From positions 122,801-160,045 of the forward strand of contig RQSC01000009.1 of NCBI GenBank assembly GCA_013416795.1: a DNA stretch of 37,245 bases, in the 5' to 3' direction. Both the position numbers and the translations under genes were made by a program. The notes beneath the pieces were generated by a model, which saw nothing but the letters and a program-made list of their open reading frames with translations, had not been told where the DNA came from and ran no database searches. Source of the stretch: Prasinococcaceae sp. CCMP 1430. Taxonomy: Eukaryota; Prasinodermophyta; Palmophyllophyceae; Prasinococcales; Prasinococcaceae. Shown piece after piece: positions 8,819-19,731 of this stretch; the stretch's first letter is position 1, and every line of letters begins with the position of its first letter.

Positions 8819-11800
8819 ATGGGACCGGCGGGGGGCGCCGCGGGGGGGGGCAGCGGCGGGGGCGCGCCACCGGCCAGGGAGAGGGATGTTCGGGAGCGCG
8901 AAGGGGCGCCGGCAGGCGGGCCGGCCAATCGCCGCGCGATGTCTTCGCCCGCGTGCTGGCCGAGGCCGGCATCATGGTGGGAGCTGATGCGGGGTCGGTC
9001 CCCGCGCTGGCGCTCGGCGCGGACGCGCGCTCGGCGCGCCGGCGCGTGCAGAGCGCCCTCTGCCTGGACGCCGCACTCGCGGAAAAGTTCATGCAAGGCC
9101 TCACCGAGTACGTCGACGTGGGTGAAAGCGCGCTCCGCGCGGCGCTGCGGCCGCTCTCTGTGCACGATGGCATCAGCCGAGGCGGCGGCGGGGGCGGCCG
9201 CGGCGCCGCCTTCGGCGGCGTCTCGCGTCGAGACTCGCTGCTGCGATGCCTGCTGTGCGTCGCGGCCCTCCAGAAACAGGTCGCGCAGCTCCTCATCGAG
9301 AAGATCCCCGAACATCTCGACGACGGGGACGCCGCAGGCGGGGTCGAGGGTAGCATTCCGCGAATGATACTCATGTGCTTCCGCTGGCTCGAGGTCTCCA
9401 ACGAATCCGAGGCGATCACCAGCCTGCTGCTCGACGTGCTCGCCGACGCCGGGGAGCACCCTGAGCTCGTCCGCGAGATCGTGGCCGTCCTGCCAGAGGT
9501 CACCACAGACGCGGACAACGTAAAGGTGTATGCGCGCCTCAAGGAGGCGGTCGATGACGACGCCTCCCTCCTGGCCCCAGTGCTGGATGTGCTCTCGAAT
9601 ATGCAGCTGGAGGAAGAAGACATGGCCGGCGCCGTCAAAGAGTTCCAGGGGCGCCTGGACTCGGCGAGAGCAGGGGACTTGCCCATGTTGCTGCGCTTCC
9701 TCATGCAGAACGTCACGGTGGATGGGGCGGATGGCCTGGCAGCCGCCGTTCGCTCAAAGCTGCGATTCTCTGTGGAAGGCGCGCCGACCGCTGCCGCGCC
9801 CGACCGCAAAGGCAAGCGCAAGGCCGCGGACGAGTCGGGGTCCACGGAAGCGCTCGTGCTTGACGCGCTGGCACAGGCGCTGCGTTTTAGGCCGCATGTC
9901 TCGGGCGCCTTCTTGAAGGCAATCAAGTCCGGGCGCGCCTCCGTGCCGAGCGCTGCGACGACCGGTGGGAGCGAGCAAGACGGCGACGAGGAGGAAGACC
10001 AAGGCGCAGGCGGCGCTCAGATGGGCGACGCCTCTGCGAGCGGACCCCGAGGTCACGTGGTGATTGACATATGGATCCTGCTGGTGCTCATCGCTAGTGG
10101 GGGGGCGTCCGCCAAGGCTGCGCACGACGCTCTCCGACGAGATGTTGCGCGGGGCGCGCGTCCTCTCGAGTTGGTCGACGCTGCCGTCTTGAAGCGGAGG
10201 GCCGCTTTAGCATCGTACTTCCAAGCGCTGCTCGCGGCCGCGGGCGATCTCTGTCGTGGCGGCGATCTCATCGCGTCGCGTCTGGGGGGGCGCATGTACG
10301 CGGACGCTTTCCGGGCGTTCGCCGATTCGTACAGTCGCCCGGAGGTTCTGGGTCGCATCGTCTCCCACGCGGGCTCAGGAGAGACGACCGAAGCACGCGC
10401 GGCTCTGGGTGCGCTCCTTGAGCTGGCCACGAGCGATCCATCGCGCCTGCTGGCACACGCATCCTTTGTAGAGAGCGTGCTGGACTATCTGGACGCATTT
10501 GGCGAACAGGAGGTTGATATGGTGTACTGCACATTTGCTCGGCTGTCGGCATACGCGCGCCGCTCCGATGCAGCCGGGCAAGGCGCAGATGCAGAGGCAG
10601 ACGCCGAGCTCATGATCGTCCTGCGAAAGCAGCTCTCCCACTCAGAGCCGCGCTACCAGCGAATGGGCGTCATTGGGGTCACCGCCGTCGTCACTCGACT
10701 CGCCGAAGTGCCTTCGGGCGACGACCGCGAGGGCGAGGCTCCGCCGGCCGTGGAGTGCGCCTCGAATCTGCTGGAGTTTGCTGCGGAGCAAAGCAAGCGC
10801 ACGCCCAAGATACGCGCGTTCCTGTGTGAGCGCTTGGCAGATGCGGTCCGCTGTGAAGGGGAGAGCATGCACGCGAATGTGCTCAAGTGGATAGAGGAAA
10901 ACCTGATGGGCACCTTCGAGACCGTCTATCTGGGTGACCTGGAGAGCGACCAGCCGATGAATACGCACATGCAGCCACTACTGCGAGTGCCGTGGAGCGA
11001 CCACGCCCTGTGGCTCCGGCTCGACGGATCGGACGCTCCAATCTATGTTGACTTGATGCCGCAAGGCCTCAGCGCCGAGGATCGCCAGCTGAATTTGCAC
11101 GGCGGCACGATGCTCCCGATGGCCGCCTCCTTCCGCTTGATGGCGAGCCACGCCGCGGCAAGCGCCAGCGGCGCGTTGGATGGCATTGACGCCGTGCTTG
11201 GCGCTCCGTTGCTCATGCCAAGCGCGCCGACGATTTCGGACGCTGCATGCGGGTCCGCCACTCCCGCGGATGCTGCGACCGTCGCATGCTCGCTCGCTTG
11301 GGCGAAGGCGTGGATGCGCGAGCTCGTGGCCGCATTTTCTCCGTATGCGCTGGAGCTGGATCGGCGTGACGCCTCGACTCAAAACACGGTGTCGGCAAAG
11401 GTCATTTGCCGCTGCCTCGGTATCCTGCAGATTGAGTCCATCATGGCGGAGATATTCGTGCGGTACCCCGGAGTGGCGAAGGCCGTGGCGGAGGCCACCG
11501 GCCGTCGCCTTGTCGAAAGAAAGTCAGCGGGCGGCAGCAAGGTGGGCCGGCCCCCGAAGAGCAGGACGGCGGACAAGGAGGACCAGACTCCCGCCGACGC
11601 CAGCTTGCTCCCCCCAGAGGGCGCGACGCCCGTCGCCACCCCTGGCGTCACTCTCAATGATGCCAATTCCACTGTGAGCGTCGAGCGGGCCATGTCGGTG
11701 ATCCGCGAGCCGCTGCCGCTCGCCGCCGCCGATGTGCTGCCGCTGCTCAGCCAAGTCGCTCGTCAAAAGCCCTCGTCAAAGTGCGGCGGGAACTCTGCGG

Positions 11801-13434
11801 GACCGGCGATGCTCACGTCGCCAATCTCCAAGGGATTCACGCCGGTGCTGCCAGTCGCCGCCATGCTGTTGGTGGATCTGGAACAGAAGGTCAACGACAC
11901 GCTCACAAAGCGCATGCAAAAGCAGCCTCTGAGCCGAGCTGCCGCAAATTCGTCGGGTGGGAGCGAGTACAAGGAGGAGGCGGTGGCGTCGCGGCTTCTA
12001 TCGGTTCTGCACGGCGCAGTGCGGCCGTGTTTGGACGCTGCCCGCGCCGCCCTCTTGGCGGAGGAAGAGGAAGGCTTGGAGTTCCCCAGCGACGCCGACG
12101 CGGACGGCTCGGGGATCACCGCGCGGCGTGCCGAGCGCCTGCGCCAGGGTCTGGAGCCGCTCGTCGACGCCGATGCAGCGGGGGCGGTCACACTGGCATC
12201 CTTCAAGCTCGCGCTCGCCGCCCTCAAGGCCAGCGACCGCATCGGCTCGATGTCGAGCAAGGATCTCTACGCGGGTCGTGGGAGCAACTTCCACGCGCCC
12301 TCCGTGAAGGTCGCTGTGCGCCGCGCTCTCGGGGGCTCCACGGATTGGACAAGTGCGTTCAAGTACGTCGAGGCGCATCTCGATGCTTGCATGATCGCCG
12401 GCCTCTCCGCCGCAGTCGTTGCGGTCGAGCTATTGGCCGAGCTCGAGACCTGCATCGCCCAAAAGCTGAAGAATGGCAGCACATCGCCGATGACAACGCG
12501 CGTATCAACGGCCGCACAGCGCGTGCTGGAGCATGACTGGGCCAAGGCAGCGGACGACGCGGCGCGGCGGCGCGGCCTGGATGCACTGCCACCAGCTGCT
12601 GGTGCTATGTATGGTGCCAAGGGGTGCCGCGGTGCCACCCTCAGCCGCCTCGTGCGCATCCATGTGCGCTACGCACGATCCACGCCCGAGGCCGTCGAGG
12701 GCTTGGTCGAGAACGTGCTGGGCAAGGTGGGCTCAGGCGGAGCGGGCGGTGGCAAGAACCGTGCAGACGCTGTCGAAGGTCAGCCTGCTCTGTGCGGCGC
12801 CACGCTTGCCACATGGATAGTGGCCTGCCGCGAGGAGGCGCTCGCGCTCCTCAACAAGAGCGTGCGACGGGGACAGTCGGCGCTCGACGGCAGGCGGGAG
12901 GACGACATTGCAGCGCGCAGCGCGCTCAAGTCCATCGAGACCAACGCGGTGGCCGTCGCCCGGCTCATCCTGTTGGCGAAGAAGTACGAATCGAACGCAG
13001 CAGTCCTGACCCAATCGGCGCGCGGCGCTGGCAAGCTGCTGGAGGCGATCATGCGCGCTCGCACTTTCCTCGACAAGTACATGAAAGACGACGGCACGAT
13101 CGCCGAGTTGGTCGGAACCAGCATCTTCGCACGCAAGGAGATCTCGAAAGCGACGCGCTTCACCCAGCAGCTGTGTGCGGATGTCAAGCACAGGAAGTCT
13201 TCCGCTGTGCAGCGCGTGGTCCCGCAGACGAAAAGGACGCTGGAGAAGTACGTGTTCTTCGTCAAGTCGATGATGCACCGCCACAGGGACACCATCTCGG
13301 AACAAGTATCCCTGCAAGTCGCGAACCTCAAGCACAAAAACCTGCAGGGCCAGGAGGTGCTAAGCCAGGTCGTCCCGCCGTCCTCCGACCACGATAGTGG
13401 AGAATACGAGAGTGACAGTGACGACGCTGAGTGA
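8819..13434 (+). CDS. FANCD2: FANCD2, Fanconi anaemia/interstrand-crosslink repair scaffold; 5' end unresolved
   Basis: FANCD2 pairs with FANCI, clamps DNA when monoubiquitinated and recruits crosslink-repair nucleases. Homology is continuous from DVFARVLAEAGI (8938) to the acidic end EYESDSDDAE (stop 13432-13434), about 1,500 aa in one exon. Recognisable blocks are EKFMQGLTEYVDVGE, ESVLDYLDAFGEQEVD, VLRKQLSHSEPRYQRMG (10618 on) and AWMRELVAAFSPY. It is helical-repeat throughout, without enzyme motifs, as expected. The frame has no ATG between 8188 and 8974, yet homology begins before 8974. An ATG at 8819 is one frame off; a missing G in the nine-G run at 8842-8850 would connect it, or an upstream exon exists. 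The Lys pair around the vertebrate ubiquitination site is replaced (see findings). Confidence 0.9.
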
Positions 13435-13805
13435 GCCGGAGGGCGTGGTCGGCGCCGCGCGCCTGCCCGCCACCTGCGCATCACATTTTCGTTAACATTT
13501 ACAGGCCAGATTGTGTACACGCCCCGCAACGCGCGGCCCACCCAGCATCATCGCTCACAGCACTCCCGCCCCGCCGCCGCCAATGGCGCCCTCCGCCGAG
13601 TCAACAGCCGGCAAGCTCGCGAGGTCCGTCGCAACGCTCTCAAGCTCGCGCGCGTACCTGCGCATCGAGCCGCGCGCGCGCGGCGCGTGCACGGGAGACC
13701 AGGAGCGTCAGCCTCGCAACAGATCGGAGCTGCGCTCGCGCGGTAATGCCTGTGTGGATGCGCGCTGCTCGCGCGCTTGCGCAAAGCCTCACAAGCGCGC
13801 CATAC
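13435..13805. other. Intergenic region between convergent FANCD2 and lipase genes
   Basis: About 370 bp between two stop codons. It should contain both 3' UTRs and poly(A) sites. Open frames here have no family character. Nothing else is recognised. Confidence 0.5.
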
Positions 13806-15440
13806 TCACGAGTAGAGCGAGTGGTCCATCAGGCTAAGCCCCACTCCGACCAGGGGCGCCTGGAGGGCCGCCAGCACGTCACCGGAGCCAAGCCCCCCCA
13901 GCACGCCCGCCGCGAGCTCGCTCCTCCCCAGCGCGTCCTGCGCGGGCCCCGGCGCAAGCGCCTCCACGCGCCGCGCCACGCCGTCCGAGCGGATGACGTA
14001 CGTGAGGCCGAGCGGCAAGAACGGCACCCCCACGTGCACCGCTGGCACGGGCAGGCTCGGCATCTCGGGCAGGCCTGCGGCCACGCCGCCCATTCCGTCT
14101 AGGAAGGGCACGGCCGGCAGCTCGGGGAGCGACGGCAGCAGCTCGGGGGGGGATGGCAGCTCGGGCAGCAGCCCAGCCACCAGGTCAAAGGGGTTTAGCG
14201 CGCTCGCGTCGTTCTTCGACGCGCTGTTCGATGCGTTGTTTGCGTCGTCGCTCAGCGTGAGCGCGTCGTGTTTCGAAGGCGCCGGCGCCTCAGCACCACC
14301 TGCCGTGCCAGCCGCCGCCGCTGGGCTGCTGGGGGTTTCTGCGGGGCCGGCGCCGGCCGACCCCACCAAGCGATCAGCAAGCCCCTGCGCGGTGCGGGCT
14401 GCCAGGACGAGCGGGTCGGAGGCACCGTACGAACGCGGCACGGGGTCGCCCTCGAGCACGAAGGAGCGCACTGCGTCGTCGGCGAGGCCAAGCCGCCGCA
14501 GCAGCGCCTCTCCCGCCTCGCGCGCGCCGCCCGGTGCGCCGAGCGCGTGCAGCGTGCCATAGGTATACGTCGGCAGCCACCCCCTCTCTCTGTCCGCGGG
14601 TTCCTCGCCGCACGAGAGCGCCCGCGCGGAGGCGATGGCGGCGAGCAGCATGGCCAGCGCCCCGCCCATGCTGTGGCCTGAAAGGAGGACGCGCGCATCG
14701 CGCGCGCCGGAGCGCACGCCCACGCACGCGTCGAGGTGACCCCGCGACGCCAGCACGTCGAAGAGGTCCTCGGCGATGCCAAGCAGGCCCGCATGCGCTA
14801 GCACGCTAGCGCTGGGGCCTACGAAGAGCTCAGCCGCGGCGCGCGCGCGCTCGGCAGCGGCGAAGTTGAGCGCGCCGTCGTCGAAGCTGAGGTCGCCGGT
14901 GCCGGCCCGCGGCGGCAGCGGCGCGTCCGGGCGGCGCGCGAGCAGCGGCGTTGCCCAAGAGCGCGCGAGCGCCAGCGATACGGCGCCTCGGTCACCGCCG
15001 TCGGCGGTGTCGAACTTCACGCCCCGCACCAGCACAAACTTGACGGCGGCCGCGTCGGCGGGCGGCTGGGCCGAGCCAGCGCGCCAGCGCACATCCTCCG
15101 CCCGCAGCGCCGCCGCCGCGCCGGCGCTCGCGCGCGCTTCGCCCTCAACCACCACCCAGCAGGTGTGCTCATCAGCGCCCTCATCAACGAGGCGGACACC
15201 AAGGCGCTCGCACGCGGCGAGGCGCTCCTCCCCGGGCTCGCGGTAGGCGATCTGGCAGAGCCTCGCGATCTCCGAGCCCGCCGCCAGCACGGCGCGGTCC
15301 GCCGCCGCCGCCGCGGCAACGCACACCACCGCGCGCGCGCGCACGCACACCGCCGCCCCGTCCGCGCGCCGAGACGGCGCCGCGCCGCGCCGCGAAAAAA
15401 CGGTTAAGAATTGCGTTTTGTTCTCGGGTCGTTTCGACTT
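13806..15440 (-). CDS. Class 3 (alpha/beta-hydrolase) lipase, start not found
   Basis: The minus frame is open from 15440 to the stop at 13806. Class 3 lipases hydrolyse acyl esters of glycerolipids. The triad can be read: nucleophile in VLLSGHSMGGALAML (Ser near 14675), Asp in FVLEGDPVPRSYG, and His in LMDHSLYS, three residues before the end, the usual place and sequence for plant-type lipase-3 proteins. A serine/alanine/proline-rich insert of about 70 residues sits between Asp and His. There is no in-frame ATG upstream of the domain before the stop at 15441-15443, so a first exon must lie further right or the start is miscalled. AT-rich DNA begins just upstream. The substrate and compartment are not predictable. 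Confidence 0.75.
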   Translation of the reverse strand, partial: KSKRPENKTQFLTVFSRRGAAPSRRADGAAVCVRARAVVCVAAAAAADRAVLAAGSEIARLCQIAYREPGEERLAACERLGVRLVDEGADEHTCWVVVEGEARASAGAAAALRAEDVRWRAGSAQPPADAAAVKFVLVRGVKFDTADGGDRGAVSLALARSWATPLLARRPDAPLPPRAGTGDLSFDDGALNFAAAERARAAAELFVGPSASVLAHAGLLGIAEDLFDVLASRGHLDACVGVRSGARDARVLLSGHSMGGALAMLLAAIASARALSCGEEPADRERGWLPTYTYGTLHALGAPGGAREAGEALLRRLGLADDAVRSFVLEGDPVPRSYGASDPLVLAARTAQGLADRLVGSAGAGPAETPSSPAAAAGTAGGAEAPAPSKHDALTLSDDANNASNSASKNDASALNPFDLVAGLLPELPSPPELLPSLPELPAVPFLDGMGGVAAGLPEMPSLPVPAVHVGVPFLPLGLTYVIRSDGVARRVEALAPGPAQDALGRSELAAGVLGGLGSGDVLAALQAPLVGVGLSLMDHSLYS

Positions 15441-15536
15441 TCAATATCAAATCGAATATACCAGTTGGTATGATTATCCGGAAGTGAGTACAGTATGACG
15501 GCATGCGCACGCTGCGCGCAGGCGCGCGCGTTCGCA

Positions 15537-15578
15537 TGCGTTTTGATGGCGAATTTCGAAAATCGCCATCAAAACGCA
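15537..15578. promoter_or_regulatory. Perfect 16-bp inverted repeat in the lipase/unknown-gene divergent spacer
   Basis: The arm TGCGTTTTGATGGCGA (15537-15552) is mirrored exactly at 15563-15578 with a 10-base A/T-rich loop. It lies in an AT-rich island (about 15400-15720). The arm sequence recurs near other gene starts. It could be a regulatory palindrome or a DNA/RNA hairpin. Confidence 0.6.
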
Positions 15579-15617
15579 CGGCGAGCGCACGCGGCGAACC
15601 GCAAACGGCGCGAGCGC

Positions 15618-15650
15618 GCATTTTGGGTTGCTTTGTAGACCCTGATGATC
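15618..15650. promoter_or_regulatory. Shared spacer motif, minus orientation
   Basis: TTTTGGGTTGC at 15621-15631, and ATCAGGGTC on the minus strand at 15646-15638, match words upstream of SMC1 (20894-20904 and 20932-20940). Confidence 0.35.
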
Positions 15651-16030
15651 CGTTACAACTCGAACATTTTACGGATTGAAAACACAACGAAATATTCATA
15701 TGTAAAAAACCTTTCGACGTTTCATGAACAAACGACGGAAGGTTGGCGGTTCCCCCGAGTGCGTGCGCGTGGTGGCGGCCGATGCGGCGCCGGCGGCGGG
15801 GCGGCGGGGCGCGCGCAGGTGGGAGGCGGCAGAGTCCCCCGCCGCAGAGAGGGTGGGGCGGCTGTGCGGTGGGTGCGCGTGGAGGCGACGGGGCCTGCTG
15901 TGGCGAGGCGCAGCCGCGGGGGTGGCGCGCTGGACGTGCGCGTCCCGCCAGACGCCTGGCTCGGGCGCACGCGAGCATCGGCGGCGCTTCGCAGCCTGTG
16001 TGGTGTCTGGCGGAGGGTGGGGTGGGGGTT

Positions 16031-16050
16031 GGGTGGGTGGGTGGGTGGGT
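16031..16050 (+). repeat. (GGGT)5 tract with G-quadruplex potential
   Basis: Five consecutive GGGT units, within a longer G-rich stretch (16013-16066), lie 45 bp upstream of the start codon at 16095. A similar tract lies at 30241-30280. Confidence 0.85.
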
Positions 16051-16094
16051 GAGGCTGGGCAGGCGCCCTTGTGGGCGGTGCAGGGGGAAGCGCC

Positions 16095-16671
16095 ATGCCG
16101 TATAGCCAGGGGTGGTACTACAAGGAAGATCTGCGCCGGCGGCGCGCGCGCGACTCTGAGCTCAACAACGTTGCCAAGGAAGTCGCCGCGGTGTACCACT
16201 CAGTCGACCCCAGCATCGTGGCGGAGCTCACGGCACCAACGAGGAAACATCTCGAGGGACCGTACTCGAAGGTGCGGCATGTATGCACTGCGAACTTGTT
16301 ACAACTCATCCTCGCCCTTGTACCGCCTCGTGTGCGCGCAAGAGGGCGCTCTGGCTGTGCGACGCTCTTAGCACTGACTGCCGAGTGTCGCCGGCGCGCG
16401 GGCGACGACACTCATGCGCCTATAGGACATACCGAGGACCAACGCCCTCACGTACGAGGCACCGAAGGCCATCCAGGCTGCTCAAGGTGCTCCCACCATC
16501 AATAGTACCAACGATGTTGGCAAACAGATCGTGACAGCAGGCGACGCGCACCCAGATTGCGCGTCGGGGGCACGCAAGGCGCAGCACAAGCGCTCGCCAA
16601 ACTACAAAGCCGCCGCAGCACGGGTGCTCGGGGCGCACATGAAAGCGCGCAGCCTCGGCGGGGTCGACTGA
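16095..16671 (+). CDS. Unrecognised 140-aa basic protein, two exons
   Basis: Join of 16095..16271 and 16426..16671. Exon 1 reads MPYSQGWYYKEDLRRRRARD onward and ends EGPYSK. Exon 2 reads DIPRTNALTYEAPKAIQAAQ onward and ends HMKARSLGGVD. I do not recognise the family. Support for coding: both exons are phase 0, the donor is GTGCGG, the acceptor is TATAG, CTGAC lies 48 bases before the acceptor as in the other introns, and amino-acid composition is balanced, unlike the shadow frames. The product is hydrophilic and basic, with no membrane segment, signal peptide or zinc motif. It is divergent from the lipase and converges on exportin-T, about 150 bp between the stops. G-rich repeats precede the ATG. 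Confidence 0.6.
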
Positions 16672-16695
16672 GTCTTCCCATTCAAGCATGTGGCA

Positions 16696-16716
16696 CGCGC
16701 GCGCGCGCGCGCGCGC
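16696..16716. repeat. Alternating CG dinucleotide tract
   Basis: A pure CG alternation of 21 bases in the short spacer between the 140-aa gene and exportin-T. A similar tract occurs at about 25615-25635 within the fibrillin exon. Confidence 0.85.
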
Positions 16717-16823
16717 CACACCCTGTGCGCCCTGTCCATCAGATGTTATTCCACCGAACTCTTTTATTCTGCGTGTACCGTAGCGGATGTTTGACATGCA
16801 CGAGCGCGTGCGCCTCTCGGCCG

Positions 16824-19209
16824 TCACAACGCCGCCTCAGCGGGCGCCGCGGCGGCTCGGGCCTCTTCACCCGCACGGGTGAGCACCTTGCGAAGCGCTG
16901 GGCCACCGCCCACGCCGCCCGCGAGCAGCGTGCACGCCTCTGCCGCAGTCGCGCTTCCCGCGAGCACGGCCTGCGTGTGCGCCAGCACGCGCTCTGGCCG
17001 GCGCTCAGCGACCAGAAGCAAGAATTTGGCAGCCTCGCCAAGCGCCATCGCGGCACCAGCGTCTTTCAGGGGAAAGCCTGGCCTCAGAGGCATCTGGAGG
17101 CAGGCATCCACCGCGAAGCGATCGATAGCGAAGGTGTCAAACCCTTGCACGAGGGCGTTAGCGTCGCGAGGAAGCCACTCGCGCACCATGTTTGCAGCGG
17201 TGGAGACGCACAGCTTGCGCACGCCCATCTCCGGGTGCTCCGCGGCACACGTGAGCATGAGCGATGCCAGCGCGTCCAGACAGGGCGGCCCCGCCGGCGT
17301 GGGCGTCAGCAGCGCACCGCAAAGCGCCGCGGTCGTCAGTGAGAAGCTCAAGGCGATGATGGCCTTCTGTAGCTCGTTGCGCACGCGCGCCTCCTCAGTG
17401 TTCTGCGAGGCCGCGTCGCCGACTATGCCCACCGCGCTCCCGTTGCCCCCAACAACCTCAGCCCCACTCCCGCTGCCGCCGTTGACCATGGCCACGGTCA
17501 GCGGTACGAGGCGCCCCATTGCGCCGCACACCAGCTCCCCCGCGGCCGCGTCGCCCCTGAAGCGCGTCGCGAGCTGTCCACAGAGCGTCATCGCCGACGT
17601 GAGGTCAGCGGCTTCGCCGCCGGACAGCAGCAGCTCCACGACGAGGGGCACGTGCTCCAGCGCGGGCGCGCCCACGGCCTCGACGAGGCGGTGGAGGAGC
17701 GCGGCCACGCGCGCACACGCCGCGCGCGCGCCGCATCCGCCGCATTCGCCACCGCCCAGCCGGCGCGTTGCGCGCGCGGCGAGCCCCAGCGCGCCCACCA
17801 GCGGCGCCGCTACCGCTGGCCGCGCTGCGAGCAGCTTCTTCGGGAAGCCCTTGGACAGCGCGGCCACGCACACGCAGAGCTTGGTCACGGCCGCGGCGGC
17901 GGCGGATGCCGCAGGCTCGGCCAAGATTGCTCCCCCGTCGTCCATCCCTGCAAGCCCGCCCGCGAGGAGGTTGACCACGGCGCTCGTGTGCGATGCCTGC
18001 GCCTGCTCGGGCACGGCCTCGAGGCCCAGCATGTTGCCCACGGCCTCGAAGACGTATAGCTTGTCGTCGGGGGCGTTTCGGACGGTGGCGCCTACGGGGG
18101 CCGCCTTGCCCGCGGCCTCGGCGGCGGGCGCCAGCAGGTCGCCCACGGCGTTCACAGCCTCCTCGAGGTGCGGGAGGAGCTCCCCGCCCTTGCTAAAGAC
18201 CTTGACAAATCGGCAGAAGAGGTAGCCCGCGCGCCCGGACACCGCGGGCGAGGGGTGCCGCATGCCGTGCGGGCCCAGAAAGGCTCGCAGCGCGGGCGCC
18301 ACCAGCGCCGGCTCGCGCCTGAGCAGTGGCGCGTAGCGCACCGTCACCTCGAGGCGCGCCAGCGCTACCGCTCGCCGCGCGCCGTGCGGCAGCTCGCGAG
18401 CGCCCAGCACCACCGCCAGCGTCGCGCGCAGGCCCCTGCGCGCGTCGCTCTCGCCTAACCCCCCGTCGCCACCGCCACCCCCACCCCCACCGCCGCCGCC
18501 CGTATTACCCTCCGCCCCCGCGCCCGCCGTGCCCCACTTCGGTGGCTTGGCGGTGCCGAGCACCTCGTCGACCATGCCCTCGCCCAGCCTGTGCAACATT
18601 GTGAGCGCCGCCTCGAGCCTCGCCGCCGAGCCCGGCGTGGGCGTAGGCGCGGTGGTCGCGGTCGCGCCAGCAAGCTCGTCTGCGGTCGCGTCAACCATCA
18701 GCGCGCCGACGCCGCAGCTCTCGTGGGCGTACGCGAGCGCCTCGAGCGCGAACGCCGCGCAGCGCGCCGGCGCGCAGCGGCAGAGGTTGCGGAAGGCCGC
18801 CAGCGCCTCGGCGCGCGCCTCTTCGAACTCCTCGAGCTCCTCGTCCACGGGCGTGCCGACGATCAGCGCGCCAGAGGCGGCGACCCCCGCCGCGGCGCCC
18901 ACGCTCGCGCTCACACTGCTGCTGCCCTTGCCCGCCACGTCCAGCCATTCGTCGCGGCGGTACGTGATGCGCGAGGAGATGGCGTGCAGCGCGAGGTCGA
19001 CGGCACCGAGGCCCTGGGCGCCCGCGTTCGTCTCCGCGCCGCCAAGACCGCCGCCGGACGCGGCACCCTCAGCATCCCCCCGCCGCACGTGCGCCACAAA
19101 GCGCTCGAGGAAGCCCATCGCGGCGCGCGCGGTGGGGGTGCCCGCCTCGGCGCCCCCCGCCACGCGCAGCACGCGCGGCGCGAGCGCGTCGAGCTGCGCG
19201 CCGGCCCAC
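16824..19209 (-). CDS. XPOT: Exportin-T (tRNA nuclear exporter), N-terminus lost in gap
   Basis: Exportin-T (Los1/PAUSED) is a HEAT-repeat karyopherin that carries mature tRNA out of the nucleus with Ran-GTP. The frame is open from the gap edge to the stop at 16824, 795 residues of helical repeats. Diagnostic blocks are MRHPSPAVSGRAGYLFCRFV followed by KLYVFEAVGNMLGLEAVP, and near the end GFDTFAIDRFAVDACLQMPL followed by KDAGAAMALGEAAKFLLL, matching the family's conserved order. Gly/Ala-rich inserts separate some repeats. The family is about 960-990 aa, so roughly 170-190 residues (the Ran-binding importin-beta N-terminal region) are missing, which is what the 522-base gap (174 codons) could hold. 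No intron is needed in the visible part. The end reads ARAAAAPAEAAL. Confidence 0.85.
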
Positions 19210-19731
19210 NNNNNNNNNNNNNNNNNNNNNNNNNNNNNNNNNNNNNNNNNNNNNNNNNNNNNNNNNNNNNNNNNNNNNNNNNNNNNNNNNNNNNNNNNNN
19301 NNNNNNNNNNNNNNNNNNNNNNNNNNNNNNNNNNNNNNNNNNNNNNNNNNNNNNNNNNNNNNNNNNNNNNNNNNNNNNNNNNNNNNNNNNNNNNNNNNNN
19401 NNNNNNNNNNNNNNNNNNNNNNNNNNNNNNNNNNNNNNNNNNNNNNNNNNNNNNNNNNNNNNNNNNNNNNNNNNNNNNNNNNNNNNNNNNNNNNNNNNNN
19501 NNNNNNNNNNNNNNNNNNNNNNNNNNNNNNNNNNNNNNNNNNNNNNNNNNNNNNNNNNNNNNNNNNNNNNNNNNNNNNNNNNNNNNNNNNNNNNNNNNNN
19601 NNNNNNNNNNNNNNNNNNNNNNNNNNNNNNNNNNNNNNNNNNNNNNNNNNNNNNNNNNNNNNNNNNNNNNNNNNNNNNNNNNNNNNNNNNNNNNNNNNNN
19701 NNNNNNNNNNNNNNNNNNNNNNNNNNNNNNN
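19210..19731. other. Assembly gap of 522 N
   Basis: An unsequenced stretch inside the 5' part of exportin-T. Open frames that appear to cross it are artefacts of unknown bases. Confidence 0.99.

Noticed and set aside
15724-16371. Plus-strand frame starting MNKRRKVGG
   Set aside because: Runs through the GGGT tract and shifts out of frame with the supported 140-aa protein; composition is noncoding-like.
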